This document shows positions 1-6,424 of a stretch of DNA of 8,100 bases, in pieces. Made by a program: the position numbers and the translations under genes. The notes beneath the pieces are model-generated. The model was given only the letters and a program-made list of their open reading frames with translations. It had not been told where the DNA came from and ran no database searches. The stretch comes from an uncultured Saprospiraceae bacterium (GTDB lineage Bacteria; Bacteroidota; Bacteroidia; Chitinophagales; Saprospiraceae): contig CALHKJ010000134.1 in assembly GCA_938033975.1 (NCBI GenBank), positions 1-8,100 of the forward strand. The letters run 5' to 3'. Each line of letters starts with the position of its first letter. Position 1 is the first letter of the stretch.

Positions 1-930
1 GGTCCAATATTTAATTTTGACCCTTTGCCTTTGTATGAAAACGAAAGCATCATCGATACATTAGAAGATCAATCAAATTTGACTACCCAAATAACAGATA
101 GAAGTGTTGAATTCATCGAAAAGAATAAAGCAAATCCATTCTTTTTGTACATAGCACATCCTCAGCCACATGTTCCTCTTTATGTTTCTGACAAATTCAA
201 AGGGAAGTCAGAAAGGGGCTTGTATGGAGATGTCATTATGGAAATTGATTGGTCCGTCGGAGAAATTCTATCAGCTTTAAAACGATATGGAATTGAGGAT
301 AACACCTTGGTTATTTTTACGTCTGATAATGGCCCCTGGCTTAATTATGGAGTACATTCAGGAAGTGCTTTGCCACTAAGAGAAGGCAAAGGAACTGCAT
401 GGGAGGGTGGTCAAAGAGAACCATGCATTATTTATTATCCTAGTAAAATTAAAGCAGGTAGAAGTATCAATACTCCAATGATGAACATTGATGTTTTTCC
501 AACCATAGCATACTTGACAAATACAAAATTACCAGCACACGAAATTGATGGAAAAAATGTTTGGGATATCTGGAGTGGGGTGTCATCGGAAAGCCCACAT
601 GAGGCATACTTTTATTATTACAAAGTAAATGAGTTGCATGCTGTCCGGTATGGAAAATGGAAAATGTATTTTCCGCATACTTATCGATCTCTCAATGGAA
701 GAGAGGGCGGTAAAAATGGAAACCCTGTAGATTACGATCAAAATGTATTGAGCTCAATTGAGTTGTATGATCTTGAAAATGACCTCTCTGAAAAAATAAA
801 TGTAGTAGATCAACATCCTGATGTAGTAAGCAAAATAGAAGCTTTGGCTGCAACTATGAGGACGAAACTGGGTGACTCCTTAACTGACGTCCAAGGAAAT
901 GAAAATAGAGAAGTAGGTATTGTTGAGTAA
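1..930 (+). CDS. S1-family (arylsulfatase-like) sulfatase, 5' end cut by window edge
   Basis: C-terminal part of a sulfatase that hydrolyses sulfate esters; in marine Bacteroidota these usually act on sulfated polysaccharides or glycosaminoglycans, in the periplasm or at the cell surface. The frame is open from base 1, so the true start, signal peptide and the CxPSR/CxAxR formylglycine motif lie outside the window. Visible family marks, counting residue 1 at base 25, are an AHPQPHVP segment (44-51) with the His pair typical of the active site, TSDNGPW (99-105) whose Asp101-Asn102 match the calcium-binding DN pair, and GKGTAWEGGQREP (121-133) with the conserved Lys122. The C-terminal LYDLENDLSEKINVVDQHPDVV-like segment is the usual sulfatase sub-domain ending. 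The stop is TAA at 928-930, three bases from the stop of the convergent hydrolase. The family is secure; the substrate and S1 subfamily cannot be read from this part, and the formylglycine type is unseen. Confidence 0.93.
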   Translation, partial: GPIFNFDPLPLYENESIIDTLEDQSNLTTQITDRSVEFIEKNKANPFFLYIAHPQPHVPLYVSDKFKGKSERGLYGDVIMEIDWSVGEILSALKRYGIEDNTLVIFTSDNGPWLNYGVHSGSALPLREGKGTAWEGGQREPCIIYYPSKIKAGRSINTPMMNIDVFPTIAYLTNTKLPAHEIDGKNVWDIWSGVSSESPHEAYFYYYKVNELHAVRYGKWKMYFPHTYRSLNGREGGKNGNPVDYDQNVLSSIELYDLENDLSEKINVVDQHPDVVSKIEALAATMRTKLGDSLTDVQGNENREVGIVE

Positions 931-933
931 TTT

Positions 934-1707
934 TTAGTTGGCTGATATAAACGCTTGGACCACCTCTAATAATTCAAGAGGTTTTTCTGCATGAACCCAA
1001 TGGCCTGCATCTTCAATGGTATGAAATTTTGCATTGGGAAATACCTTTGAAATTTCTGGTTTATCATCTTCCACAATATAATTGGACTTTGAGCCATTTA
1101 TAAAAATGCATTTAACCTCAGAAACACTTTGATCAACTGGTTGGATAATATTATCATACTTTTCAGTTAGTAATGCAAGATTCATTTTCCATCGAAAGCC
1201 TCCTTCTGGATTACGGCTCAGATTTTTCATTAAAAATTGACGCACTCCCCAATCAGAAATATATTTTGCTAAAGCGTCATCAGCTTCTCCTCTGTCCTGA
1301 ATCTCTGAAGGTGAGATACTATGAAGGGCATCAAGTATATCTGTATGATGATTGTTGTACGCCTTTGGAGCAATGTCTACCACAATACTTGACAAGACCT
1401 TCTCTTCATGTAATTGAGTGAATTTCATGACCGTCTTGCCTCCCATAGAATGCCCAAGCAAGTGAGCTTTTTCTATTCCATGCTGATTCATAAAATCAGA
1501 AAGGTCATTTGCGAGAAGCGTATAATCAAAATCATCAGTATGAGGGGACCTACCATGATCGCGCTGGTCTACAAGATAAACCTTGTAGTTTTCCGATAAT
1601 TTTCTTCCAAAGGTTTTCCAATTGTCAAGCATGCCTAGGAAACCATGCAAAATAATGACAGGGGTGCCTTCACCTAATTCTTTATAGTTTAATTCTATTT
1701 CCTTCAT
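934..1707 (-). CDS. Alpha/beta-fold hydrolase, YbfF/ABHD11-like esterase
   Basis: A 257-residue cytoplasmic alpha/beta hydrolase, the normal single-domain length, with no signal peptide or membrane segment. Visible motifs are LHGFLG (20-25, oxyanion-hole loop), DQRDHGRS (47-54), the nucleophile elbow GHSMGG with Ser87, VVDIAPKAY (109-117) whose Asp111 is the likely catalytic acid by analogy with YbfF-type esterases, and DAGHWVHAEKP (233-243) with catalytic His236. This pattern is that of the YbfF/ABHD11 group, which cleaves short acyl and thioesters in vitro; the physiological substrate is generally unknown. The ATG at 1707 is preferred because the protein then begins directly with the first beta strand (MKEIELNYKE). 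A GTG five codons upstream (1722) is preceded at 8 bases by AAAAGGAC, a Shine-Dalgarno-like string, and cannot be excluded. The gene is convergent with the sulfatase and divergent from uvrB, and is probably monocistronic. Confidence 0.92.
   Translation of the reverse strand: MKEIELNYKELGEGTPVIILHGFLGMLDNWKTFGRKLSENYKVYLVDQRDHGRSPHTDDFDYTLLANDLSDFMNQHGIEKAHLLGHSMGGKTVMKFTQLHEEKVLSSIVVDIAPKAYNNHHTDILDALHSISPSEIQDRGEADDALAKYISDWGVRQFLMKNLSRNPEGGFRWKMNLALLTEKYDNIIQPVDQSVSEVKCIFINGSKSNYIVEDDKPEISKVFPNAKFHTIEDAGHWVHAEKPLELLEVVQAFISAN
962..986 (+). terminator. Candidate intrinsic terminator for the sulfatase transcript
   Basis: A 6-bp perfect stem, ACCTCT (962-967) with AGAGGT (977-982), encloses a 9-base loop and ends in a run of five T (982-986). 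It begins 31 bases after the sulfatase stop and is oriented to end plus-strand transcripts. It lies inside the 3' coding end of the convergent alpha/beta hydrolase, so the match could be a coincidence of coding sequence. The stem is short and only moderately GC-rich. Confidence 0.38.
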
Positions 1708-1723
1708 ATTGATTAAAAACACT

Positions 1724-1731
1724 TAAATTTG
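1724..1731 (+). promoter_or_regulatory. Candidate -7 element for uvrB (TAAATTTG)
   Basis: TAAATTTG is an exact match to the Bacteroidota sigma-A -7 consensus TAnnTTTG. It would place the transcription start near 1738, giving a leader of roughly 27 bases before the uvrB ATG at 1765. No good -33 TTG lies at the expected distance; the nearest, at 1709-1711, is too close. Support is motif plus position only. Confidence 0.38.
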
Positions 1732-1751
1732 TCCTTTTGTTTTATAGAACA

Positions 1752-1759
1752 CAAAGCTA
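1752..1759 (-). promoter_or_regulatory. Candidate -7 element for the alpha/beta hydrolase (TAGCTTTG)
   Basis: Read on the minus strand, TAGCTTTG matches TAnnTTTG exactly. Transcription would start around 1745, leaving about 38 bases of leader before the ATG at 1707. A TTG lies upstream, but with a 13-base gap that is shorter than usual. The motif points toward the uvrB candidate promoter, so the two would face each other across about 35 bases. Confidence 0.33.
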
Positions 1760-1764
1760 AGATA

Positions 1765-3789
1765 ATGGCCTTCAATTTAATATCTAAATATACCCCGACG
1801 GGTGATCAGCCTTTGGCAATCAAACATTTGGTGGATGGTATTAACGATGGCGAACCATATCAGGTTCTCTTAGGGGTGACAGGGTCAGGAAAAACTTTTA
1901 CTGCTGCAAATGTTATCACTCAACTGAACAGACCAACACTAGTACTTACACACAATAAGACCTTGACTGCTCAATTGTATGCTGAGCTCACAGAATTTTT
2001 TCCTGAGAATGCTGTGGAATACTTTGTGTCATACTATGATTATTATCAGCCAGAAGCTTATATCTCTCACTCAGACATGTACATTGAAAAAGATCTTTCA
2101 ATCAATGAGGAGGTTGATAAGCTAAGATTGAGAGCAGTTTCATCTTTACTTTCAGGTCGTAGAGATGTGATTATTGTTTCTTCCGTTTCGTGTATCTATG
2201 GTATGGGTAATCCTGAGGATTACAAAACAGGAATTATCAGGTTAAGCAAAGGGAAGGGACTAAGTAGGAACCAGTTTTTGTACAAGCTAGTGGAAATTCT
2301 TTATTCGAGAACCGAAACAGACTTTTCTAGAGGAACATTTAGGGTGAGAGGGGATACAGTAGACATTAATCTACCTTATGCAGATTATGGCTATCGTATT
2401 GTTTACTTTGGTGATGAGATTGAAGACATTCAACGATTGGAGTTGTCTTCAGGAAAACGTTTGGAGAGCGTAGATCATGCGGCTATTTTTCCAGCCAATC
2501 TCTATGTCGCTCCAAGAGATAGAATCAAGTTGATTATTCGTGAGATTGAAGACGAACTTAATGCGCATGAAAAGTTCTTTGAAGCCGAGGGAAGGTTTAT
2601 TGAAGCTAAAAGAATACGAGAGCGAGTTACCTTTGATATTGAAATGATGCGTGAGTTAGGTTACTGCAACGGTATTGAAAACTATTCTAGATTTTTCGAT
2701 GGTAGGAAACAAGGGACACGTCCATTTTGCCTTTTAGATTATTTTCCAGATGATTTTTTATTGTTGATTGATGAAAGTCACGTAACCATACCTCAAGTTC
2801 GCGGAATGTGGGGTGGTGATAGAGCTAGGAAAATCAATTTGGTGAATTACGGCTTTAGATTGCCATCAGCAATGGACAACAGACCTTTAAATTTTGAAGA
2901 ATTTGAATCCCTTGCGCCTCAAACCATTTACATAAGTGCAACACCAAGTGATTATGAATTGGAGAAAACAGAAGGAGTTATTGTTGAACAAATTGTAAGA
3001 CCTACTGGTTTGTTAGATCCTCCTATCGAGGTGAGACCGAGTATCAATCAAATTGATGACTTATTAGAAGAGATAAGAAAACGAAAAGAACAGGATGAGC
3101 GTGTTCTGATTACTACCTTGACAAAGAGAATGTCAGAGGAGCTTACCGATTATTTAATAAAGATTGGAATCAAGGTTAGATACATTCACTCTGAGGTAGA
3201 TACCCTAGATAGAGTAGAAATATTAAGAGACCTTAGGTTGGGAGAATTTGATGTATTGGTAGGTGTAAACCTTTTGAGAGAGGGACTTGATTTGCCGGAA
3301 GTGTCTTTGGTGGCAATTATAGATGCAGATAAAGAAGGTTTCTTAAGGAATTCAAGGTCACTTACTCAGACAGCAGGGCGTGCCGCTAGAAATTCAAATG
3401 GTCTTGTGATTTTTTATGCTGATAAGATAACTGATAGCATGCAGATCACGATTGATGAGACCAATCGAAGAAGGGCAAAACAGATTGCCTACAATGAAGA
3501 ACATGGAATCACTCCTACTACCATAAGTAAAACGAAGGAAGAGATACTGGCTCAAAAATCGATACTAGATATCAGAGGCAAGAAAACTAATGCTTATATC
3601 GAACCAGACAGAGATACGATGGCTGCTGATCCAATTATTGATTACATGTCCTCAGATCAATTGGTCATGCTTATTCAAGAGACCGAACGAAAAATGAAAA
3701 AGGCTGCCAAAGAGTTAGACTTTATCTCCGCGGCTCAATATAGAGATGAACTTTTTGAATTGAAGAAGAAGACTAAATCCTCCGTATAA
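1765..3789 (+). CDS. uvrB: Excinuclease ABC subunit UvrB
   Basis: UvrB is the damage-verifying helicase-like subunit of bacterial nucleotide excision repair. It is loaded onto DNA by UvrA and then recruits UvrC for dual incision. The protein is 674 residues, the standard length. Walker A GVTGSGKT is at 37-44. The damage-probing beta-hairpin region, rich in Tyr (SYYDYYQPEAY), is at 89-99. The Walker B-type IDESHV is at 335-340, followed by PQVRGMWGGDRARK (343-356), then SATPSDYELE (391-400), helicase motif V in GVNLLREGLDLPE (500-512), motif VI QTAGRAARN (535-543), and a C-terminal UVR domain (about 630-668) that contacts UvrC. All catalytic motifs are intact. The ATG at 1765 is chosen because MAFNLISKYTPTGDQP is the canonical UvrB start; an in-frame upstream codon at 1729 would add 12 unusual residues. 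No LexA-type SOS box was recognised upstream. Its stop is one base before the next reading frame, implying an operon. Confidence 0.98.
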   Translation: MAFNLISKYTPTGDQPLAIKHLVDGINDGEPYQVLLGVTGSGKTFTAANVITQLNRPTLVLTHNKTLTAQLYAELTEFFPENAVEYFVSYYDYYQPEAYISHSDMYIEKDLSINEEVDKLRLRAVSSLLSGRRDVIIVSSVSCIYGMGNPEDYKTGIIRLSKGKGLSRNQFLYKLVEILYSRTETDFSRGTFRVRGDTVDINLPYADYGYRIVYFGDEIEDIQRLELSSGKRLESVDHAAIFPANLYVAPRDRIKLIIREIEDELNAHEKFFEAEGRFIEAKRIRERVTFDIEMMRELGYCNGIENYSRFFDGRKQGTRPFCLLDYFPDDFLLLIDESHVTIPQVRGMWGGDRARKINLVNYGFRLPSAMDNRPLNFEEFESLAPQTIYISATPSDYELEKTEGVIVEQIVRPTGLLDPPIEVRPSINQIDDLLEEIRKRKEQDERVLITTLTKRMSEELTDYLIKIGIKVRYIHSEVDTLDRVEILRDLRLGEFDVLVGVNLLREGLDLPEVSLVAIIDADKEGFLRNSRSLTQTAGRAARNSNGLVIFYADKITDSMQITIDETNRRRAKQIAYNEEHGITPTTISKTKEEILAQKSILDIRGKKTNAYIEPDRDTMAADPIIDYMSSDQLVMLIQETERKMKKAAKELDFISAAQYRDELFELKKKTKSSV

Positions 3790-3790
3790 T

Positions 3791-5596
3791 TTGAAAAAGG
3801 AAAAAAAGTATCAAGCAATTGTTTTTGATTTTGGAAACATTTTCATGGAATTAGATTATCCAAAACTATTTGAGGATTTTTCTAATTTGCTAGGCTTTGA
3901 ATTTAAAATTGAAACTATACCTCCAGACTTAATGGCAATCTTCGAACGCCATGAAAAAGGAGAGATAACAGATGAAGAATGGGTTTGGGCTTTTCAGAAA
4001 ATAAAACCTGAATTAGAACCAAGAGATTTAATTAAGGCATGGAATGGCTTGCTGGTAGGTATGAAATCTCATCATTTTGAATTTCTAAAAGAGTTACGAA
4101 AAGATTATAAATTATACTTGTTGAGCAATATCAATTCTTTTCATGAACGTTGGATAGATGCCTATATGAAAAGGGTGTACCAAGTAGATGATTTTAAGAC
4201 TGAGTATTTTGATGGTTATTATTATTCTCACCATATAGGTAAAAGGAAGCCAGAGGACAATGTCTATCAATTTGTGGCAAAAGAATTGCAATCAAAGGGT
4301 ATTGATTCATTTTTATTTGTTGATGATAAGGAGGAAAATGTCTTATCTGCCACAAAAAATGCTTGGAATGCTGTCCAACACTTACCTGAGGACGATATAA
4401 GTGAAAAATTAGACCTTTATTTGCAAAAGAATTTAGACTTTAAAGAAAATAAGAATATGAAATTTGGTACAAAGACTATCCATGCTGGTGTAACACCAGA
4501 TCCATCAACAGGAGCCATCATGACTCCAATTTTTCAAACTTCCACTTATGTACAAAGTGCACCTGGAGAACATCATGGCTATGAGTACGCAAGAACACAA
4601 AATCCAACTAGAGATGTTTTGCAGAAAAATTTGGCGGCATTAGAAAATGGGACTCATGCGATTTGTTATTCAAGTGGGCTTGCTGCATTGGATGCTGTGA
4701 TCAAGTTGTTTAAGACTGGAGATGAAATCATTGGGGTTAATGACTTATATGGAGGTTCCTATCGTCAGATTACAAGAGTATACAGTCAATTCGGGATAAA
4801 GTCGAAATTCATTGATATGGCCAACATAGAAGATGTTGAAAATGCAATTAGTGCAGATACCAAATTGTTATGGATTGAAACTCCAACCAATCCAATGTTG
4901 AAAATTGTTGACATTGAAAAAATCACTAAGATTGCAAAAGCTAAAGGAATTTTAACTTGCGTAGATAATACCTTTGCATCTCCATATTTACAAAACCCAT
5001 TAGATCTTGGTGCTGATTTAGTTTTACATAGTGCAACAAAATATATCAATGGTCACTCAGACGTGATTCTTGGAGCTGTTGTTACAAACAACAAGGAGCT
5101 AGCTGATAAATTATACTTTATTCAAAATGCAGTCGGAGCAGTTCCAGGACCTCAAGATTGCTTTTTAACGATTCGTGGAATTAAGACTTTGCATGTACGA
5201 GTACAACGAGCGTGTGACAACGCCAAAGAGATTGCTCAATTTTTGAGATCGCATGATAAAGTATCAAAGGTTTATTATCCAGGATTTGAAGACCACCCGA
5301 ATCATGATGTTGCTAAAGCACAGATGAGAGATTTTGGGGGAATGATTTCATTTGATCTGCATGATAACTCTCAAGAAAATGCTTATAAGGTGTTGAGTAG
5401 TACCCACTATTTTTCACTAGCAGAATCTTTAGGTGGAGTAGAGTCGTTAATTGGACATCCGGCTTCAATGACGCATGCATCAATTCCTAGAGAAGAAAGA
5501 TTGAAAGTAGGATTAACTGATTCTTTGATTCGATTGAGTATTGGAATCGAAGATGTAGAAGATTTGAAGAATGATCTAGCAAAAGCTTTGTCTTAG
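3791..5596 (+). CDS. In-frame fusion: HAD-superfamily phosphatase + cystathionine gamma-synthase/lyase-type PLP enzyme
   Basis: A 601-residue frame with two complete enzymes. Residues 1 to about 212 form a subfamily IA HAD phosphatase of YihX type: motif I VFDFGNIF (11-18, nucleophile Asp13, with Gly in place of the second Asp as in YihX), motif II Ser112 in LLSNIN, motif III Lys in GKRKPED (150-156), motif IV FVDDKEEN (176-183). From Met223 a full 379-residue Cys/Met-metabolism PLP enzyme follows: YEYARTQNPTR (265-275), YSSGLAA (293-299), DLYGG (318-322), DNTFASPYLQNP (392-403), Schiff-base Lys417 in SATKYINGHSD, and LIRLSIGIEDVEDL near the end. The second module joins O-acyl-homoserine and cysteine to cystathionine, or cleaves cystathionine; sequence alone does not separate synthase from lyase. 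The start is TTG at 3791, one base after uvrB; an in-frame stop at 3761 rules out earlier starts and no ATG precedes motif I. The fusion may be real, or reflect a lost stop or a sequence error; the modules usually occur as separate proteins. Confidence 0.85.
   Translation: MKKEKKYQAIVFDFGNIFMELDYPKLFEDFSNLLGFEFKIETIPPDLMAIFERHEKGEITDEEWVWAFQKIKPELEPRDLIKAWNGLLVGMKSHHFEFLKELRKDYKLYLLSNINSFHERWIDAYMKRVYQVDDFKTEYFDGYYYSHHIGKRKPEDNVYQFVAKELQSKGIDSFLFVDDKEENVLSATKNAWNAVQHLPEDDISEKLDLYLQKNLDFKENKNMKFGTKTIHAGVTPDPSTGAIMTPIFQTSTYVQSAPGEHHGYEYARTQNPTRDVLQKNLAALENGTHAICYSSGLAALDAVIKLFKTGDEIIGVNDLYGGSYRQITRVYSQFGIKSKFIDMANIEDVENAISADTKLLWIETPTNPMLKIVDIEKITKIAKAKGILTCVDNTFASPYLQNPLDLGADLVLHSATKYINGHSDVILGAVVTNNKELADKLYFIQNAVGAVPGPQDCFLTIRGIKTLHVRVQRACDNAKEIAQFLRSHDKVSKVYYPGFEDHPNHDVAKAQMRDFGGMISFDLHDNSQENAYKVLSSTHYFSLAESLGGVESLIGHPASMTHASIPREERLKVGLTDSLIRLSIGIEDVEDLKNDLAKALS
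4457..5596 (+). other. Cystathionine gamma-synthase/lyase module with its own candidate internal start
   Basis: The ATG at 4457 begins MKFGTKTIHAG, which is how stand-alone cystathionine gamma-synthases of Bacteroidota begin, and gives a full-length 379-residue enzyme. The bases before it (AAAGAAAATAAGAAT) are A-rich, as expected for starts in this phylum. Independent translation from here is therefore plausible even if the upstream frame reads through. The ATG also overlaps an out-of-frame TGA (4458-4460), so skipping one base upstream would create a classic ATGA stop/start overlap. This entry marks a possible separate product within the longer frame, not a second locus. Confidence 0.6.
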
Positions 5597-5611
5597 ACTA
5601 AAATTTAGTCT
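5595..5611. terminator. Palindrome covering both convergent stop codons, possible bidirectional terminator
   Basis: AGACTAAA (5595-5602) and TTTAGTCT (5604-5611) form a perfect 8-bp inverted repeat around a single central A. As RNA, a hairpin with 5-6 base pairs and a small loop could form on either strand. It contains the last two bases of the TAG stop of the HAD-CGS frame (5594-5596) and the TAA stop of the repressor on the other strand (5605-5607). Neither side has a strong T-run, so it is a weak terminator candidate by the usual rule. Confidence 0.35.
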
Positions 5612-6357
5612 ACTAACTTTTGATGCATCTCTGCCAACTTCTTTTGGATATCAGCTAGTTTATCCTCTAAATATCCATCGTACATGACCTTGTCATCTGA
5701 GAATGATAGGTGTGCATAATATTCCCATATTTCATCTATCTCTTTGTACTCCATGGAGTAAGGTAGATAAGAGTCGTTGTCTGAAATCATAAACATTTGA
5801 TGCTTCGAATCATCTTTTTTCAAACGCTTATAGACCACTCCGTTTTCCTTGCTAACAACTATGTAGGTCTTACCGTCTTTGATTGCTTGCAAGTTTTCTA
5901 CATACTTAGAAATAACAATGGAGCCAGGTTCAACTGGTAACATGGAGTCTCCTCTAATTTCGAATCCTCTGTAAGTGCCAGTAGGAATATTAGGGAATTT
6001 TATTTTTGGTAAATCTTTAATGTATTCTGGATCTTGAAAACTATCGAGATACCCTGCTGCAGCCTTGGTTTCAACCAATTCAATATTTTCATTGTTTTCG
6101 GAATCAGTAGATATTGCAAGAACTTTGAGCTGACCTGGCCCTGAAGGTGTACCTCCAAATTGCAACTTGGTCTTTAACAATTCATCTGTCGATACTTTAT
6201 AATAGTTGGCAAGTCTGATGAGTGTTTCTACATTCGGCTCAGTATATCCTCTTTCGTAGTCACCTAAGGTAGTCCTGGGAATGCTCATTTCATCTGCTAA
6301 GGTCTGCTGTGACAGTCCATTTAGCTTTCTGAGGTATTTTAGATTATCTGATAGCAT
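5605..6357 (-). CDS. XRE-family repressor with LexA/CI-like S24 peptidase domain
   Basis: A 250-residue transcription regulator. Residues 5-61 form an XRE helix-turn-helix (LRKLNGLSQQTLADEMSIPR, then TTLGDYERGYTEPNVETL), the Cro/CI-type DNA-binding domain. After a linker (about 65-92), residues 93-212 form a LexA/UmuD/CI-type S24 domain. Its candidate self-cleavage site is Ala101-Gly102 in KAAAGYLD, the Ser nucleophile is Ser138 in EIRGDSMLP, and the general-base Lys is Lys177 in GVVYKRLKK. All parts needed for autoproteolysis are present, so RecA-stimulated or signal-induced inactivation is possible but not shown; many relatives use S24 only for dimerisation. A helical, charged tail (about 225-250, with a KLADIQKKLAEMHQKL heptad-like pattern) extends past the usual S24 end. 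It is not canonical LexA, which has a winged helix-turn-helix. The start is ATG at 6357. The gene converges on the HAD-CGS frame with an 8-base gap and diverges from the sensor gene. Paired operator-like sites upstream suggest autoregulation. Confidence 0.92.
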   Translation of the reverse strand: MLSDNLKYLRKLNGLSQQTLADEMSIPRTTLGDYERGYTEPNVETLIRLANYYKVSTDELLKTKLQFGGTPSGPGQLKVLAISTDSENNENIELVETKAAAGYLDSFQDPEYIKDLPKIKFPNIPTGTYRGFEIRGDSMLPVEPGSIVISKYVENLQAIKDGKTYIVVSKENGVVYKRLKKDDSKHQMFMISDNDSYLPYSMEYKEIDEIWEYYAHLSFSDDKVMYDGYLEDKLADIQKKLAEMHQKLVD

Positions 6358-6361
6358 AGCT

Positions 6362-6369
6362 CAAATATA
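6362..6369 (-). promoter_or_regulatory. Candidate -7 element for the S24 repressor (TATATTTG)
   Basis: Read on the minus strand, TATATTTG matches TAnnTTTG exactly and lies only 4 bases before the ATG at 6357. Transcription starting at the usual distance would begin at or next to the start codon, giving a leaderless or nearly leaderless mRNA. A second near match, TATATTTC, sits about 30 bases further upstream on the same strand and could instead give a normal leader. Confidence 0.3.
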
Positions 6370-6385
6370 TTCTTTTTTTATAACA

Positions 6386-6402
6386 TGTCGAAATATATGA
6401 TA
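6386..6402. promoter_or_regulatory. Operator-like site 1 upstream of the S24 repressor
   Basis: TGTCGAAATATATGATA is an imperfect palindrome with TGTC at one end and GATA at the other, separated by 9 bases. On its reverse strand it matches the neighbouring site at 6408-6424 at 12 of 17 positions. Paired, spaced sites of this size next to an XRE/S24 gene resemble CI-type operators. It lies 29 bases upstream of the repressor ATG, across or beside the candidate promoters. Confidence 0.42.
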
Positions 6403-6407
6403 TTTTT

Positions 6408-6424
6408 TGTCATTATTTCCGACA
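6408..6424. promoter_or_regulatory. Operator-like site 2 in the divergent region
   Basis: TGTCATTATTTCCGACA has perfect TGTC/GACA ends with a 9-base spacer. Its centre (6416) is 22 bases from the centre of site 1 (6394), about two helical turns, so two repressor dimers would bind the same DNA face. It lies 45 bases before the start of the divergent sensor gene, so binding could affect both genes. Confidence 0.42.

Noticed and set aside
1173..1599. Plus-strand open frames opposite the alpha/beta hydrolase (1173-1421 and 1414-1599)
   Set aside because: They lie wholly antisense to a well-supported gene and their translations match no recognisable fold.
1729..1764. Earlier in-frame start for uvrB adding 12 residues
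   Set aside because: The added residues are atypical for UvrB, the canonical start MAFNLISKYTPTGDQP is at 1765, and the extra codons overlap the candidate -7 motif.
4786..5049. Minus-strand open frame opposite the CGS module
   Set aside because: Antisense to conserved PLP-enzyme coding sequence with no start context or recognisable motif.
5605..6357. Repressor as the organism's canonical LexA
   Set aside because: The N-terminus is an XRE/Cro-type helix-turn-helix rather than LexA's winged helix, and no SOS-type box was recognised at uvrB.
6371..6379. T-runs in the divergent intergenic region as terminators
   Set aside because: No stem precedes them and they lie between divergent starts, where termination is not expected.
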